Shown here: piece by piece, positions 1 through 6,899 of the stretch
Numbering within the stretch: the stretch's first letter is position 1
Layout: the number at the start of each line of letters is the position of its first letter
Assembly: GCA_910592205.1 (NCBI GenBank)
Contig: CAJVPJ010001275.1
Location: 1 to 10,931 of the forward strand
Direction: 5' to 3'
From: Paraglomus occultum
Taxonomy: Eukaryota > Glomeromycota > Glomeromycetes > Paraglomerales > Paraglomeraceae
Length of the DNA stretch: 10,931 bases
Position numbers and translations under genes: made by a program
The notes under the pieces: model-generated
Told to the model about the DNA's origin: nothing
Seen by the model: only the letters and a program-made list of their open reading frames with translations
The model's database searches: none

Positions 1-349
1 GCTTATTTTGTTTCACAGTCTCACGACGTGTTATTGTTAATTCGCTTATAAAACCGAATTGAGCAATAATTCAAAGCGAAAAAACACATACAAATATATC
101 ATATTGATCTTTTGTTCTAGAATGAAGATCCAGGTTTGATGTAATACATTAACATTACGCAAAGTTTACAGCACAAAATAACCTTTATTTTTTTTTCAAC
201 CTAAATCATATCGAAGACATAATATCCATAATCTAATCTAATTTATATTAACAGAGGAATTAATAATGAAAAACTATTAAGAATTATGCAAAAAGAGGGA
301 TTAAAATTTCTAAAAAGTCCATGTAGCTTGACAGCCTTTACTCTTGTCG
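1..349. other. AT-rich flank, 3' side of the minus-strand gene
   Basis: No coding region is supported here. On the minus strand an AATAAA signal (plus-strand tttatt at 184-189) lies about 160 bp after the predicted stop codon and could end the transcript. The rest is plain AT-rich sequence with a T-run at about 186-198. Confidence 0.4.
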
Positions 350-1013
350 TCAACCTCCTTGATTCAGTGTAGTAATATGTGCACAGATAAAACAATGTAT
401 GTGCAAATTCGGGTTTGTGTTCTCCTCTGGACCAGCGCAGAGACCGTAAATTGACCGGAAGAAGCAAAGTAGTATGATGGTCATGATAAACCCGGCGAGG
501 CCAAGTAAGAGTTTAACGTACAGGCTTGAATTTTCGATAGTATGTATCATGTTTGACACTGCTGTTGACGTTTGATCGTCCGGTGAACTTGTGCTAACTT
601 CTTTGTCGGGGCTTTTTTGTGCGCTAAAACTGTTATATTAATTGCACAAAAAAGACAATCAAGTCAGGAAAGTATGAAGGTCAGGAGGGTATGAAGGTCA
701 GGAGGGTATGAAGTCAGGAGGAGGGCATGAAGCTAGTCACAGAAGTAATAGCCAGTAGCCAGCGTATGTTATATCACGTGATATTTTCTTTTGTAGACCA
801 CCTCTTTACTGACCGTCTAGTTAGCTCTTCATAATGACAACTGTAATTGCAGTTATAGTCCGAGTCTCGAAGTGGAATGGCATCCGTACTCGTGAGGAGG
901 GTAAGAATCCACAAGAGTATCAATATGTAGCCGCAAGCCGTAATAGGATTAGTATTAGGTATTTTCAGAGTCCAGTTTTGTGTTGGAAGTAATCTGGAAG
1001 TAGAAAAGTTCAT
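350..1013 (-). CDS. Probable two-exon gene for a small single-pass membrane protein (signal peptide, S/T-rich linker, one TM, short tail)
   Basis: I do not recognise the family. Exon 1 runs from ATG at 1013 to about 814 and exon 2 from about 629 to the TGA at 352-350. The two open stretches are in different frames. A donor GTCAGT at 813 and an acceptor ending AACAG at 630 join them in phase, giving 159 residues. The alternative acceptor TTTTAG at 624 keeps the same frame. Exon 1 has a hydrophobic core at residues 28-41 and a possible cleavage site after STDA (residue 45), then two Cys (55, 59) and a basic RR. Exon 2 adds a Ser/Thr/Pro-rich stretch (about 68-102), a membrane segment at about 107-124 followed by Arg125, and a tail with three Cys and three His. 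A signal peptide plus a later TM segment suggests a type I surface or secretory-pathway protein. The donor is not the best fungal consensus, so the exact splice sites are uncertain. The role is unknown. Confidence 0.45.
663..732. repeat. 17-bp minisatellite, four units
   Basis: The unit gtcaggagggtatgaag occurs at 663-679 (with aa in place of gg), at 680-696 (exact), at 697-712 (one base short) and at 713-732 (with a GAG insertion and T to C). Read on the minus strand, each unit contains CTGAC and a pyrimidine-rich stretch. The array lies within the predicted intron of the minus-strand gene. The near-identity of the units suggests recent expansion. Confidence 0.9.
771..784. promoter_or_regulatory. 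14-bp perfect palindrome with CACGTG E-box core
   Basis: The sequence atatcacgtgatat is its own reverse complement. CACGTG is the classic binding core of bHLH and some bZIP factors. It falls inside the predicted intron of the minus-strand gene, about 230 bp downstream of its start codon. Binding is inferred from the motif alone. Confidence 0.3.
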
Positions 1014-1140
1014 TGCGAGTAAAAGAAAAATTGAGATAATAAAGTATATTGTGATTGAAATTGATTTGGGAGTTTTTTGTCGTTTTGTCGGGTGGACTCA
1101 ACGCGAGCCTATTTATCTATTTTTTAGTGGTACAAAATGT
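1014..1140 (-). promoter_or_regulatory. Probable promoter and 5' leader of the minus-strand gene
   Basis: Upstream of the ATG at 1013 the minus strand is rich in C, T and A. It reads through a CAATATACTTTATT stretch and a T-rich run to ACTCGCAATG. An A/T-rich AGATAAATAGG element lies about 105 bp upstream. This resembles a fungal 5' leader and TATA-like region, but no initiation site can be fixed from sequence. Confidence 0.3.
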
Positions 1141-1622
1141 AACTCAACACTAGATAGTTCTCATATAGCTAGCGAAATATGACATAATAAATAGATTGCT
1201 AAGGATTAGTATTCCATTTAATATAATTTAACTTATTAAGTTGAGAGTGGTAATAATAATGATTACCCCCTATCGTGTAATTATACAGCTGTTCAAATAC
1301 ATGCCAAGCATTATCAAAATAATATTCCTAAAAAGACATTAACAACTGTAGTGAGAATATCAGTTACTATTGTATCTCGTTTCCGATTTTAAAGCAGCAG
1401 TAAAGTTGACGCGCATAAAGCAAACATACGGTTATGTGCAACAAAACAATAGCGGGGAGAGAAATTAACGGGGGGTGAAAGCAAAAACTCGATGTTAAAA
1501 GAACGCAGATTCGAATAATTGTTCAATTTAGGTTTTTATGGAATAATTAATAACTGATGTGTGTAAATGCATATTTGATTATTAATATTATTAATGCGTA
1601 TATAAATGCAATGGTTAGAATT
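1141..1622. other. Intergenic AT-rich stretch without a recognisable gene
   Basis: I see no convincing reading frame, RNA gene or terminal repeat. A G-rich patch (ggggagag followed by cggggggtg) at about 1453-1479 stands out from the AT-rich background. The segment ends where the tandem duplication begins. Confidence 0.4.
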
Positions 1623-2255
1623 CTATGCTTCTTTACATGTATTCTTTCATGGAAACTCGGAGTTGTGCGCCGGCCAAAGAAGTATATTGCTTTTTCAGAA
1701 ATATTCAGGAGGTAATTTTGTACTAGTTTTGCAATTACACGAATAACATCTACGTTGTCTGTAACAACCATGATGGCTTGTTTGTTAAAATTGGGAAATT
1801 TTTGAAAGGACATGAATATTGGGCTAAATTTCATGCTCATGGGTCGTCATGATTACCGTGTTCAAAGCTGATACACTGGTGTAGAAATGTAAGTTGGGTA
1901 ACTATTGTCACTTGATACCCCTTTTGTTCTCTAATTACGCTCCTATGCTTTTCTGCACGTATTCTTTCATGGAAACTCGGAGTTTATGCGCCGGTCAAAG
2001 AGGCATATTTGCCTTTTTCAGAAATATTCAGGAGGTAACTTTGTACGAGTTAATTACACGAACTACATCTACGTGTTCGTAACAGCCATGGCTTGTTTGT
2101 TAATATTAGGAAATTTTGAAAGGACATTGAATACTGGGCTAAAATTCATGCTCACGGGTCGTTATAATTACCATGTTCAAAGCTGATATGCTGCGCAGAA
2201 ATGTAAGTTGGCGATTATTGTTGCTTGGCACCCTTTTCGTTCTCTAACGACGCTC
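1623..2255. repeat. Diverged tandem duplication, about 315-320 bp unit, two copies
   Basis: Copy A (1623-1942) and copy B (1943-2255) align over their full length, each starting ctatgctt and ending near acgctc. Long shared blocks include attctttcatggaaactcgg at 1641 and 1961, tcagaaatattcaggaggta, and gaaatgtaagttgg near 1884 and 2198. Scattered substitutions and several small indels separate them, so the duplication is old. A reading frame of 97 codons on the minus strand of copy A is broken by a one-base indel in copy B, which argues that the unit is non-coding. Confidence 0.85.
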
Positions 2256-2537
2256 GGTATGTTGTTGGTACTTTGTTAGTGTTTTGCGTTTCGCTGAGGA
2301 GTTTTGAGGCAAGAATTTTCATAGCACAAATTTATCTACCAGTCGTTAGCTATTCTTTGCTAGATACCCAATTCCAATAAGAACCTCATCATAGCTTAAC
2401 AACGAAACAAGGCCCTTCGAAATAATTTTCTCATCCAACGGCCAAATTTTTTCGCATAACAAAAGAACGTTAAACATGGTTGACTTGTTACGTTAAGCTC
2501 GAACATCGATAAAAAGTTTTTTTTTTTTGATCGTGAG
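2256..2537. other. Intergenic stretch ending in a poly-T run
   Basis: No ATG-initiated coding region is supported. A T-run at about 2517-2528 precedes the short open frame at 2538. The motif ggcaagaattttca at about 2309 recurs at about 3154. Confidence 0.35.
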
Positions 2538-2720
2538 ATGAGAATAGTTGAAGATTGTTTGCAACAAGCAATACCTCTCGTTCTTTTTATACTTACATTG
2601 TCAATTAACGTTGTATTACTAAAATATGACAAGAAAATAAAACTCCGAAATGCAGTAAGGATACCTATCTCGTTTTTGAGTGATACTAGCAACCCATATA
2701 AGACAAGATTTTACAATTAA
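2538..2720 (+). CDS. Weak small ORF, 60 codons, with one hydrophobic segment
   Basis: This frame starts with ATG and ends with TAA. It encodes 60 residues with a hydrophobic segment at about 10-29 followed by a Lys-rich stretch (KYDKKIKLR), the pattern of a small single-span membrane peptide. It directly follows a poly-T run. I recognise no family. In DNA this AT-rich, a 60-codon frame with a hydrophobic stretch can easily arise by chance, so it is listed only as a candidate. Confidence 0.12.
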   Translation: MRIVEDCLQQAIPLVLFILTLSINVVLLKYDKKIKLRNAVRIPISFLSDTSNPYKTRFYN

Positions 2721-2733
2721 ATGTAAAACGAAG

Positions 2734-2815
2734 GACCAAATTAACATAATCCCCCTTTGCGAAACATCGTACAGTTGTGCACAAGACCAAATTAATCATG
2801 TCTTTATCGAAACTC
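2734..2815. repeat. Decayed tandem duplication of about 50 bp
   Basis: gaccaaattaa occurs at 2734 and 2785 (51 bp apart). It is followed in both copies by a cat and then by gaaac (2761 and 2809). The intervening bases have diverged. Confidence 0.4.
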
Positions 2816-3795
2816 CGGTTACCATACTCCGAGTTGAACTGCGCACATTTATCAATTACCGTATCCAGCAGAACAGTGACGGACGCTAATACGTGAAACG
2901 GGGGTGTATTCCACAAAAATTAAAAGTACCCAGCTCCAAGTTTCAAATTATACAAGTCACAAACCGTCTTTCGACTTGGGCGGTAAAATTATTCAAACCC
3001 GTCATGATAACTGATTGGTTATAGAACAAATAACCTTCGGTAATTGAGTTTCTTTCCCCCTGTCTTTGCATAAGGAGTTTAGTTAGCCTACTAAGATACC
3101 TAAGACCAGGAACAGTAAACTGAAGAACTTTCAGTAAAACTAGTTAAATTTTTTGGCAAGAATTTTCAACTCGGATAGTAACATCAAATTCAAAATGGTA
3201 ACGACTATCAGTATGCTGGTATGCAATTGTATTGAGACGTAAGAAGAGCCGTATCAGGAAGTGACATATGTTACCAGTATATTATATTTTATTGTTATAT
3301 AGAATTCGGAGCGGTAATAGTCATGAATACTGTTACCTTTCACACCAGATAATATCAAGTGATTTGCTCATGCGACACATTTATGCGCCGACACAAGGTG
3401 AGGATTGCTCTCTATCTTTGCTATACCATTAAGAACGTATTTACTTAAGTACTCATCTCTGTTCCACAGTCAGCAAACAATCTGAAGGTAATTAACAATA
3501 ATTATTATGATCGCATGCTCCAGGCGCCGTTTATAGCTTTACAATCGTTGTAATATCAGCAGATTTACCCAGTTTAGTTTATACTGCTTTGATCATGATG
3601 CCTTAATTAAATCATTGAGAGTCTGATACATAAACAAGCTCGGCTATAACTTTTATTGGTTGTAACGCATACAATGAATCGTTAACGTTAGTATTGTCCC
3701 GCATTTATTGTGTATGAGCAAACAATGCATTTATACGGTATACAGTATATGTATGTATAGTAAAAGCGTGTTACACGTTGTCCCTGTATACGTAT
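2816..3795. other. Intergenic AT-rich stretch with GGTAAC-type palindromic motifs
   Basis: No gene is supported over about 980 bp. Related GGTAAC/GTTACC-cored motifs appear at 3197-3214, near 3270, and as a palindrome at 3313-3337. A run of alternating TAT/GTA sequence lies at about 3735-3760. Confidence 0.35.
3313..3337. repeat. Imperfect 25-bp palindrome (GGTAA...TTACC)
   Basis: The arms ggtaatagt and actgttacc pair with one mismatch around a tcatgaat centre. A related motif, ggtaacgactatcagtat, lies 116 bp upstream at 3197. It may be a protein-binding palindrome or a remnant of a small inverted-repeat element. Confidence 0.4.
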
Positions 3796-4107
3796 ATGAT
3801 ACACATAGAGATAACCAACAAGACTGGGCAGGGATATGAAGATTTACATACAAGGACTACCGCCGTTGTATTATACATGAGGTTTTCTTATACACAATTC
3901 AGCAGTTCAACCTACAGCCTTCTAATTAGAATTCTTTCCATTTTACACAAAGTAGTGTGCAGATCCTTATTAACAAGGGCCGCTCACTCGGCCAAACGTC
4001 TAAAATTGATAATACAAAGACACCATCAGTTAATACCCGGTCAATTTAGGGAAGATCATTCTAAATTTGATCCAGAGCATTTTTTCCGGTTGCGCAATGA
4101 TAATTAA
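3796..4107 (+). CDS. Weak ORF, 103 codons, basic C-terminal half, unknown
   Basis: This frame starts with ATG at 3796 and ends with TAA, giving 103 residues. The N-terminal half is rich in Tyr, Thr and Ser without a clear fold. The C-terminal half contains a basic, His-rich stretch (AHSAKRLKLIIQRHHQL) followed by an acidic and aromatic end (DPEHFFRLRNDN). I recognise no domain. The open frame continues a little upstream of the ATG. No promoter or polyadenylation signal convincingly frames it. It could be a small gene, an exon of a larger decayed gene, or chance. Confidence 0.2.
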   Translation: MIHIEITNKTGQGYEDLHTRTTAVVLYMRFSYTQFSSSTYSLLIRILSILHKVVCRSLLTRAAHSAKRLKLIIQRHHQLIPGQFREDHSKFDPEHFFRLRNDN

Positions 4108-5299
4108 TTAATGGTCTTTCATGTCTTAATCACATACATTTGTATCACTTTGTCGAACGTTTCCACATGCTTGCTATCATCAACAAACAACGTATAATAA
4201 CAAAAAAGCCATTCTCATTATATGAGTTGCTCATTTTTAGAGTTGATATACGCTCGAGCACCCTGGACAAAAAACAGAAAGCTCGGCAAATGACGATGGG
4301 TTGAATAACGGGTGGGCCAAATGTTTGTAACAACGTAACGCACACATGGTCTATTCTGAAACTTGTCCTCTGACCCCAAAGGGAAAAAATGGTCGAATGT
4401 CGTGTGAATGGCTCTTTTCTGCTGCGAAAGGTCGTTAAATTTTGGGCGAGGAACGGTGGCTTAGTGAACTACCCATTATTGCTGTATTGTGCAACGTTTA
4501 ACAAACATAAGAGACTGAACCTACAGGCATAAAGAATATTTTGCCTATTTATGGAAGTCGATCGGGTTTCTGTGTTAGTCACATTTCGCGTACAAAATGA
4601 TTGAATGAAACGAGGTTCATTGCTTTTTTTTATGCTTTACTTTAAAATATATGGTATTGTGTACATAATTGGGTGCGCAGCCTGTTCGCTATGCTACAAT
4701 TCCATTCCCCTATTTTCAATCAGCGCATCATTAACAATGGCTTGGCATGGGAAAAAAAGGGCAAAATCTTCTTTCATGTAATTACGAGCAGGATACCCGA
4801 TGCCCTTGCATTACTATATTAATTTACATTAAAGTGTTCCAGATGGTGTTAATGGATTTTTCGTTGTAGAACGTTTCGTAATATGCTGTAGATCATTACT
4901 TTATTACAATAAGCTCGACACATGTAACGGTTTGCATATTGTTTGCTATTGTCTTTGAGCATTAACCTTCGATTAGAATTCTCTGTTGTTTTTTTCTCGG
5001 CACCATGAACCAACTGATTGAACCCTTCCATTTTCATGTTAAAGTCACGGCAAACCTGTTTAAGACATTGTTCTGCTCAAAATATTATTTATATTATAAA
5101 TTCCGAAACACATGTTGTTGCTATGAGCATAAGCCTCATCTTATTTTAGTTCTGCTGCCGAGGCGAGTTGAACAAATCTAAGCGAAGAATTTATTTTCGT
5201 CTCATGTGTAATTTCACATCATCGGGGATTTATCCGGAGGGTTCCTAAATCACCCATGTTTATTCTAAATCGTTAATAATTCGGTTAATGAATCATCCA
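4108..5299. other. Intergenic AT-rich stretch without a recognisable gene
   Basis: About 1.2 kb lies between the weak frame ending at 4107 and the HMG-gene promoter. The minus-strand frames here (around 4145-4345 and 4849-5037) are short and match no family I know. I see no RNA genes or terminal inverted repeats. Confidence 0.4.
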
Positions 5300-5502
5300 T
5301 GTCTTTTTGACCAATTCACACGGCAGATTCCGCCGCGCCGTGTAACCATAAGTGTAATAAATAGCACCTTCACCTTCCCAAAAATTCGAATCAAAACTTG
5401 CAAAGCAACGAAAACCAAAGACGCATCTCAATATATATGATTTATGATATCAGCTCTTTAATATAATCTTTAGATATATAATTAATAATTGTACACTCAA
5501 AA
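5300..5502 (+). promoter_or_regulatory. Probable promoter and 5' leader of the HMG-box gene
   Basis: A CCAAT box at 5311-5315 is followed by a GC-rich inverted repeat (acacggc at 5318-5324 and gccgtgt at 5337-5343) enclosing cgccgcg, which is unusual in this AT-rich setting. TATA-like sequences lie at 5431-5438 and 5473-5482. The leader then runs AT-rich to an A-rich start context, tcaaaaATGCC. The order and spacing fit a fungal promoter. Transcription start and factor binding are inferred. Confidence 0.4.
5318..5343. promoter_or_regulatory. GC-rich inverted repeat upstream of the HMG-box gene
   Basis: Seven-base arms acacggc and gccgtgt flank a 12-base spacer ending in cgccgc. It sits 7 bp after the CCAAT start and about 160 bp before the ATG. 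Inverted CGG triplets in fungi are typical targets of Zn2Cys6 regulators. Here CGG at 5322 and CCG at 5338 form such an inverted pair. Confidence 0.35.
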
Positions 5503-6747
5503 ATGCCACCCAGAAAACGCCATTCTCCCTTATCCGTGAACGACCTAATATTCCTCTACTCCGATCATTTGACCGAGTCCGAAATATGTCTCCTCAACAA
5601 TCCTCCATACGTATTAACGATCCCACTCGACACGCTTCTCCCAAACAGCAAACACCGAACAGCCTGTCTTGCGCCGCGTCCACAAAACCCGTGGATTCTT
5701 TTCCGAAAGGATTTCGAGGCAAAATACCGAAAACACGCTCCAACCATTTCTGCGAGAACGATATCCTCGCTCGCTAGTGAAACGTGGAGAAAAGACGAGA
5801 GAAACCTTAAAAGATTCTTCCAAGTATTGGCAAAGATAACGGTGATCATACATCAAACGACGTACCCAGAGTACAAATTCTCACCCAAAAAGACGGGAAA
5901 AGAGAAAAAATGGGTTTTCAAGTACGACGCAAGAAGCCTTCAATATGAGGAAATCATGGAAGAACCTGCGATTGATGCGATTGATGCGGAACACCAAAGA
6001 ATGAATGGCGAGGAAGAGGTAGGTGAGGGAGAAGGAACAATGATAGAAGCAGAAGCGGAAGCAGATAAAGTAAACATACCGCTAGAAAATAAATACGAAA
6101 ACGTGATAAACCAAGAGAGCCAAAAAAGCAATGCAGTAGCAGAATTTCCCAATGACCCAAGAATACAGCAAAACCTTCTTACGCCAGTTTTAGATCCATT
6201 CTCACTTTACTCTCCCGCTACTACTACTACATCCTATCTTGCGAGCCCTCCGAGTGAAATATGTCCCACTGATCTAATGCCAAGCGGTCGTCCAATTCAT
6301 GATATGAATGAGGTGTGGGATCGTAATGTGATATATTCGCCAAGCTTGCCATTGACTTCAATGCAATGTTCATCGTCATCATATGGAACGGAGCATTTTG
6401 ATTTCCCCTTGTATTATCCTCCGGAAATGGCTTGCGTAATCGATTCGTCGACATATCCGTATTTGCCCGCTGCTGATTCAATTGTAGACTGCGGGACTAG
6501 GATTTGCAGCAACGGCCGCAACAGCAACGGCAGCAGCGACTACAGCAATGGCAACAATGATAATGACAACAATAGCAACCCACAATTGCAGATCCTGTAT
6601 CAGCAACCGCAATTGCTCGAAAAGCAAATGGGCCTTCATTTGGAATGTTCCAAACAGCAGCAGCACGACCAATGTCAGCCTCGGAATACATGCATGGAGG
6701 ATAATGTGAATACTGTGTTCTATAATACCGGCAATGGACGGTATTAG
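5503..6747 (+). CDS. HMG-box transcription factor, MATA_HMG type, 414 residues
   Basis: This is a sequence-specific DNA-binding protein expected in the nucleus, where HMG boxes bind and bend the minor groove. The box spans about residues 58-130. It has the opening RPQNPWILFRKDF (59-71; fungal boxes usually read RPxNAFILYR), helix 2 with ISSLASETW (87-95), the conserved Trp95, KDER before helix 3, and the YPEYKFSPKK tail (121-130) typical of fungal MATA boxes. Basic KEKK follows. Residues 148-189 are strongly acidic, 331-360 are Asn/Ser/Gly low complexity and 361-390 are Gln-rich. The middle is Ser/Thr/Pro/Tyr-rich, as in activation regions. The N-terminal basic PPRKR may aid nuclear import. 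It is an intact single exon starting at the first ATG in an A-rich context. Its coding DNA is visibly richer in G+C than its flanks. Family membership is well supported. A mating-type role is only one possibility, because this family is large in Glomeromycotina. Confidence 0.92.
   Translation: MPPRKRHSPLSVNDLIFLYSDHLTESEICLLNNPPYVLTIPLDTLLPNSKHRTACLAPRPQNPWILFRKDFEAKYRKHAPTISARTISSLASETWRKDERNLKRFFQVLAKITVIIHQTTYPEYKFSPKKTGKEKKWVFKYDARSLQYEEIMEEPAIDAIDAEHQRMNGEEEVGEGEGTMIEAEAEADKVNIPLENKYENVINQESQKSNAVAEFPNDPRIQQNLLTPVLDPFSLYSPATTTTSYLASPPSEICPTDLMPSGRPIHDMNEVWDRNVIYSPSLPLTSMQCSSSSYGTEHFDFPLYYPPEMACVIDSSTYPYLPAADSIVDCGTRICSNGRNSNGSSDYSNGNNDNDNNSNPQLQILYQQPQLLEKQMGLHLECSKQQQHDQCQPRNTCMEDNVNTVFYNTGNGRY
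6512..6669 (+). repeat. Low-complexity coding tract (AGC/AAC and CAG/CAA codons)
   Basis: Within the C-terminal part of the HMG-box gene, cagcaacgg-type and aacaatgat-type triplets encode Asn/Ser/Gly/Asp, followed by Gln clusters including cagcagcag. Imperfect trinucleotide runs like this commonly vary in length between alleles. Confidence 0.6.
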
Positions 6748-6872
6748 CCTAATCCCTGTTCCTTAGTTTTTGTCTGCGAGACGACGTTTGTAGAAATGTT
6801 TATATGCATAGTATATAGTATATGAAACTAGATTATGGTAATATAAGAACAAGAACAATATCACATCATAAT

Positions 6873-6878
6873 AATAAA
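6873..6878 (+). terminator. AATAAA polyadenylation-type signal after the HMG-box gene
   Basis: AATAAA lies 126 bp after the stop codon in an A/T-rich stretch, a normal position for a fungal 3' end. A second AATAAA at 7138-7143 could serve a longer transcript. Confidence 0.4.
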
Positions 6879-6899
6879 TATAAGTGATTCCTAGAAAGG

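Larger units (their letters stand above)
630..813 (-). other. Predicted intron of the minus-strand membrane-protein gene
   Basis: This predicted intron of about 184 bp reads GTCAGT at its 5' end and TTAATATAACAG at its 3' end on the minus strand. Stops in the exon 1 frame (TGA at 776-774) and the frame change between the two open segments require an intron here if the two parts form one gene. A CTGAC branch-point-like motif lies about 35 nt before the acceptor and recurs in each minisatellite unit inside the intron. Other in-phase donors are GT at 801, 798 and 777. RNA evidence would settle the boundaries. Confidence 0.35.

Noticed and set aside
1547-1840. 97-codon minus-strand frame starting at ATG 1840, with a hydrophobic C-terminus
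   Set aside because: It lies mostly in copy A of the tandem duplication. The equivalent frame in copy B is shifted by a one-base indel soon after the start, so coding was not preserved.
1894-2186. Two overlapping plus-strand frames in copy B of the duplication
   Set aside because: They are not preserved in copy A and have no recognisable domain.
2396-2692. 98-codon minus-strand frame
   Set aside because: It opens at TTG, has no convincing ATG, and overlaps a poly-T run that makes an artificial Lys run.
5565-6691. Several antisense and alternative frames across the HMG-box gene
   Set aside because: They are by-products of the less AT-rich coding sequence and its triplet runs, with repetitive Ala/Val/Ile/Cys composition.
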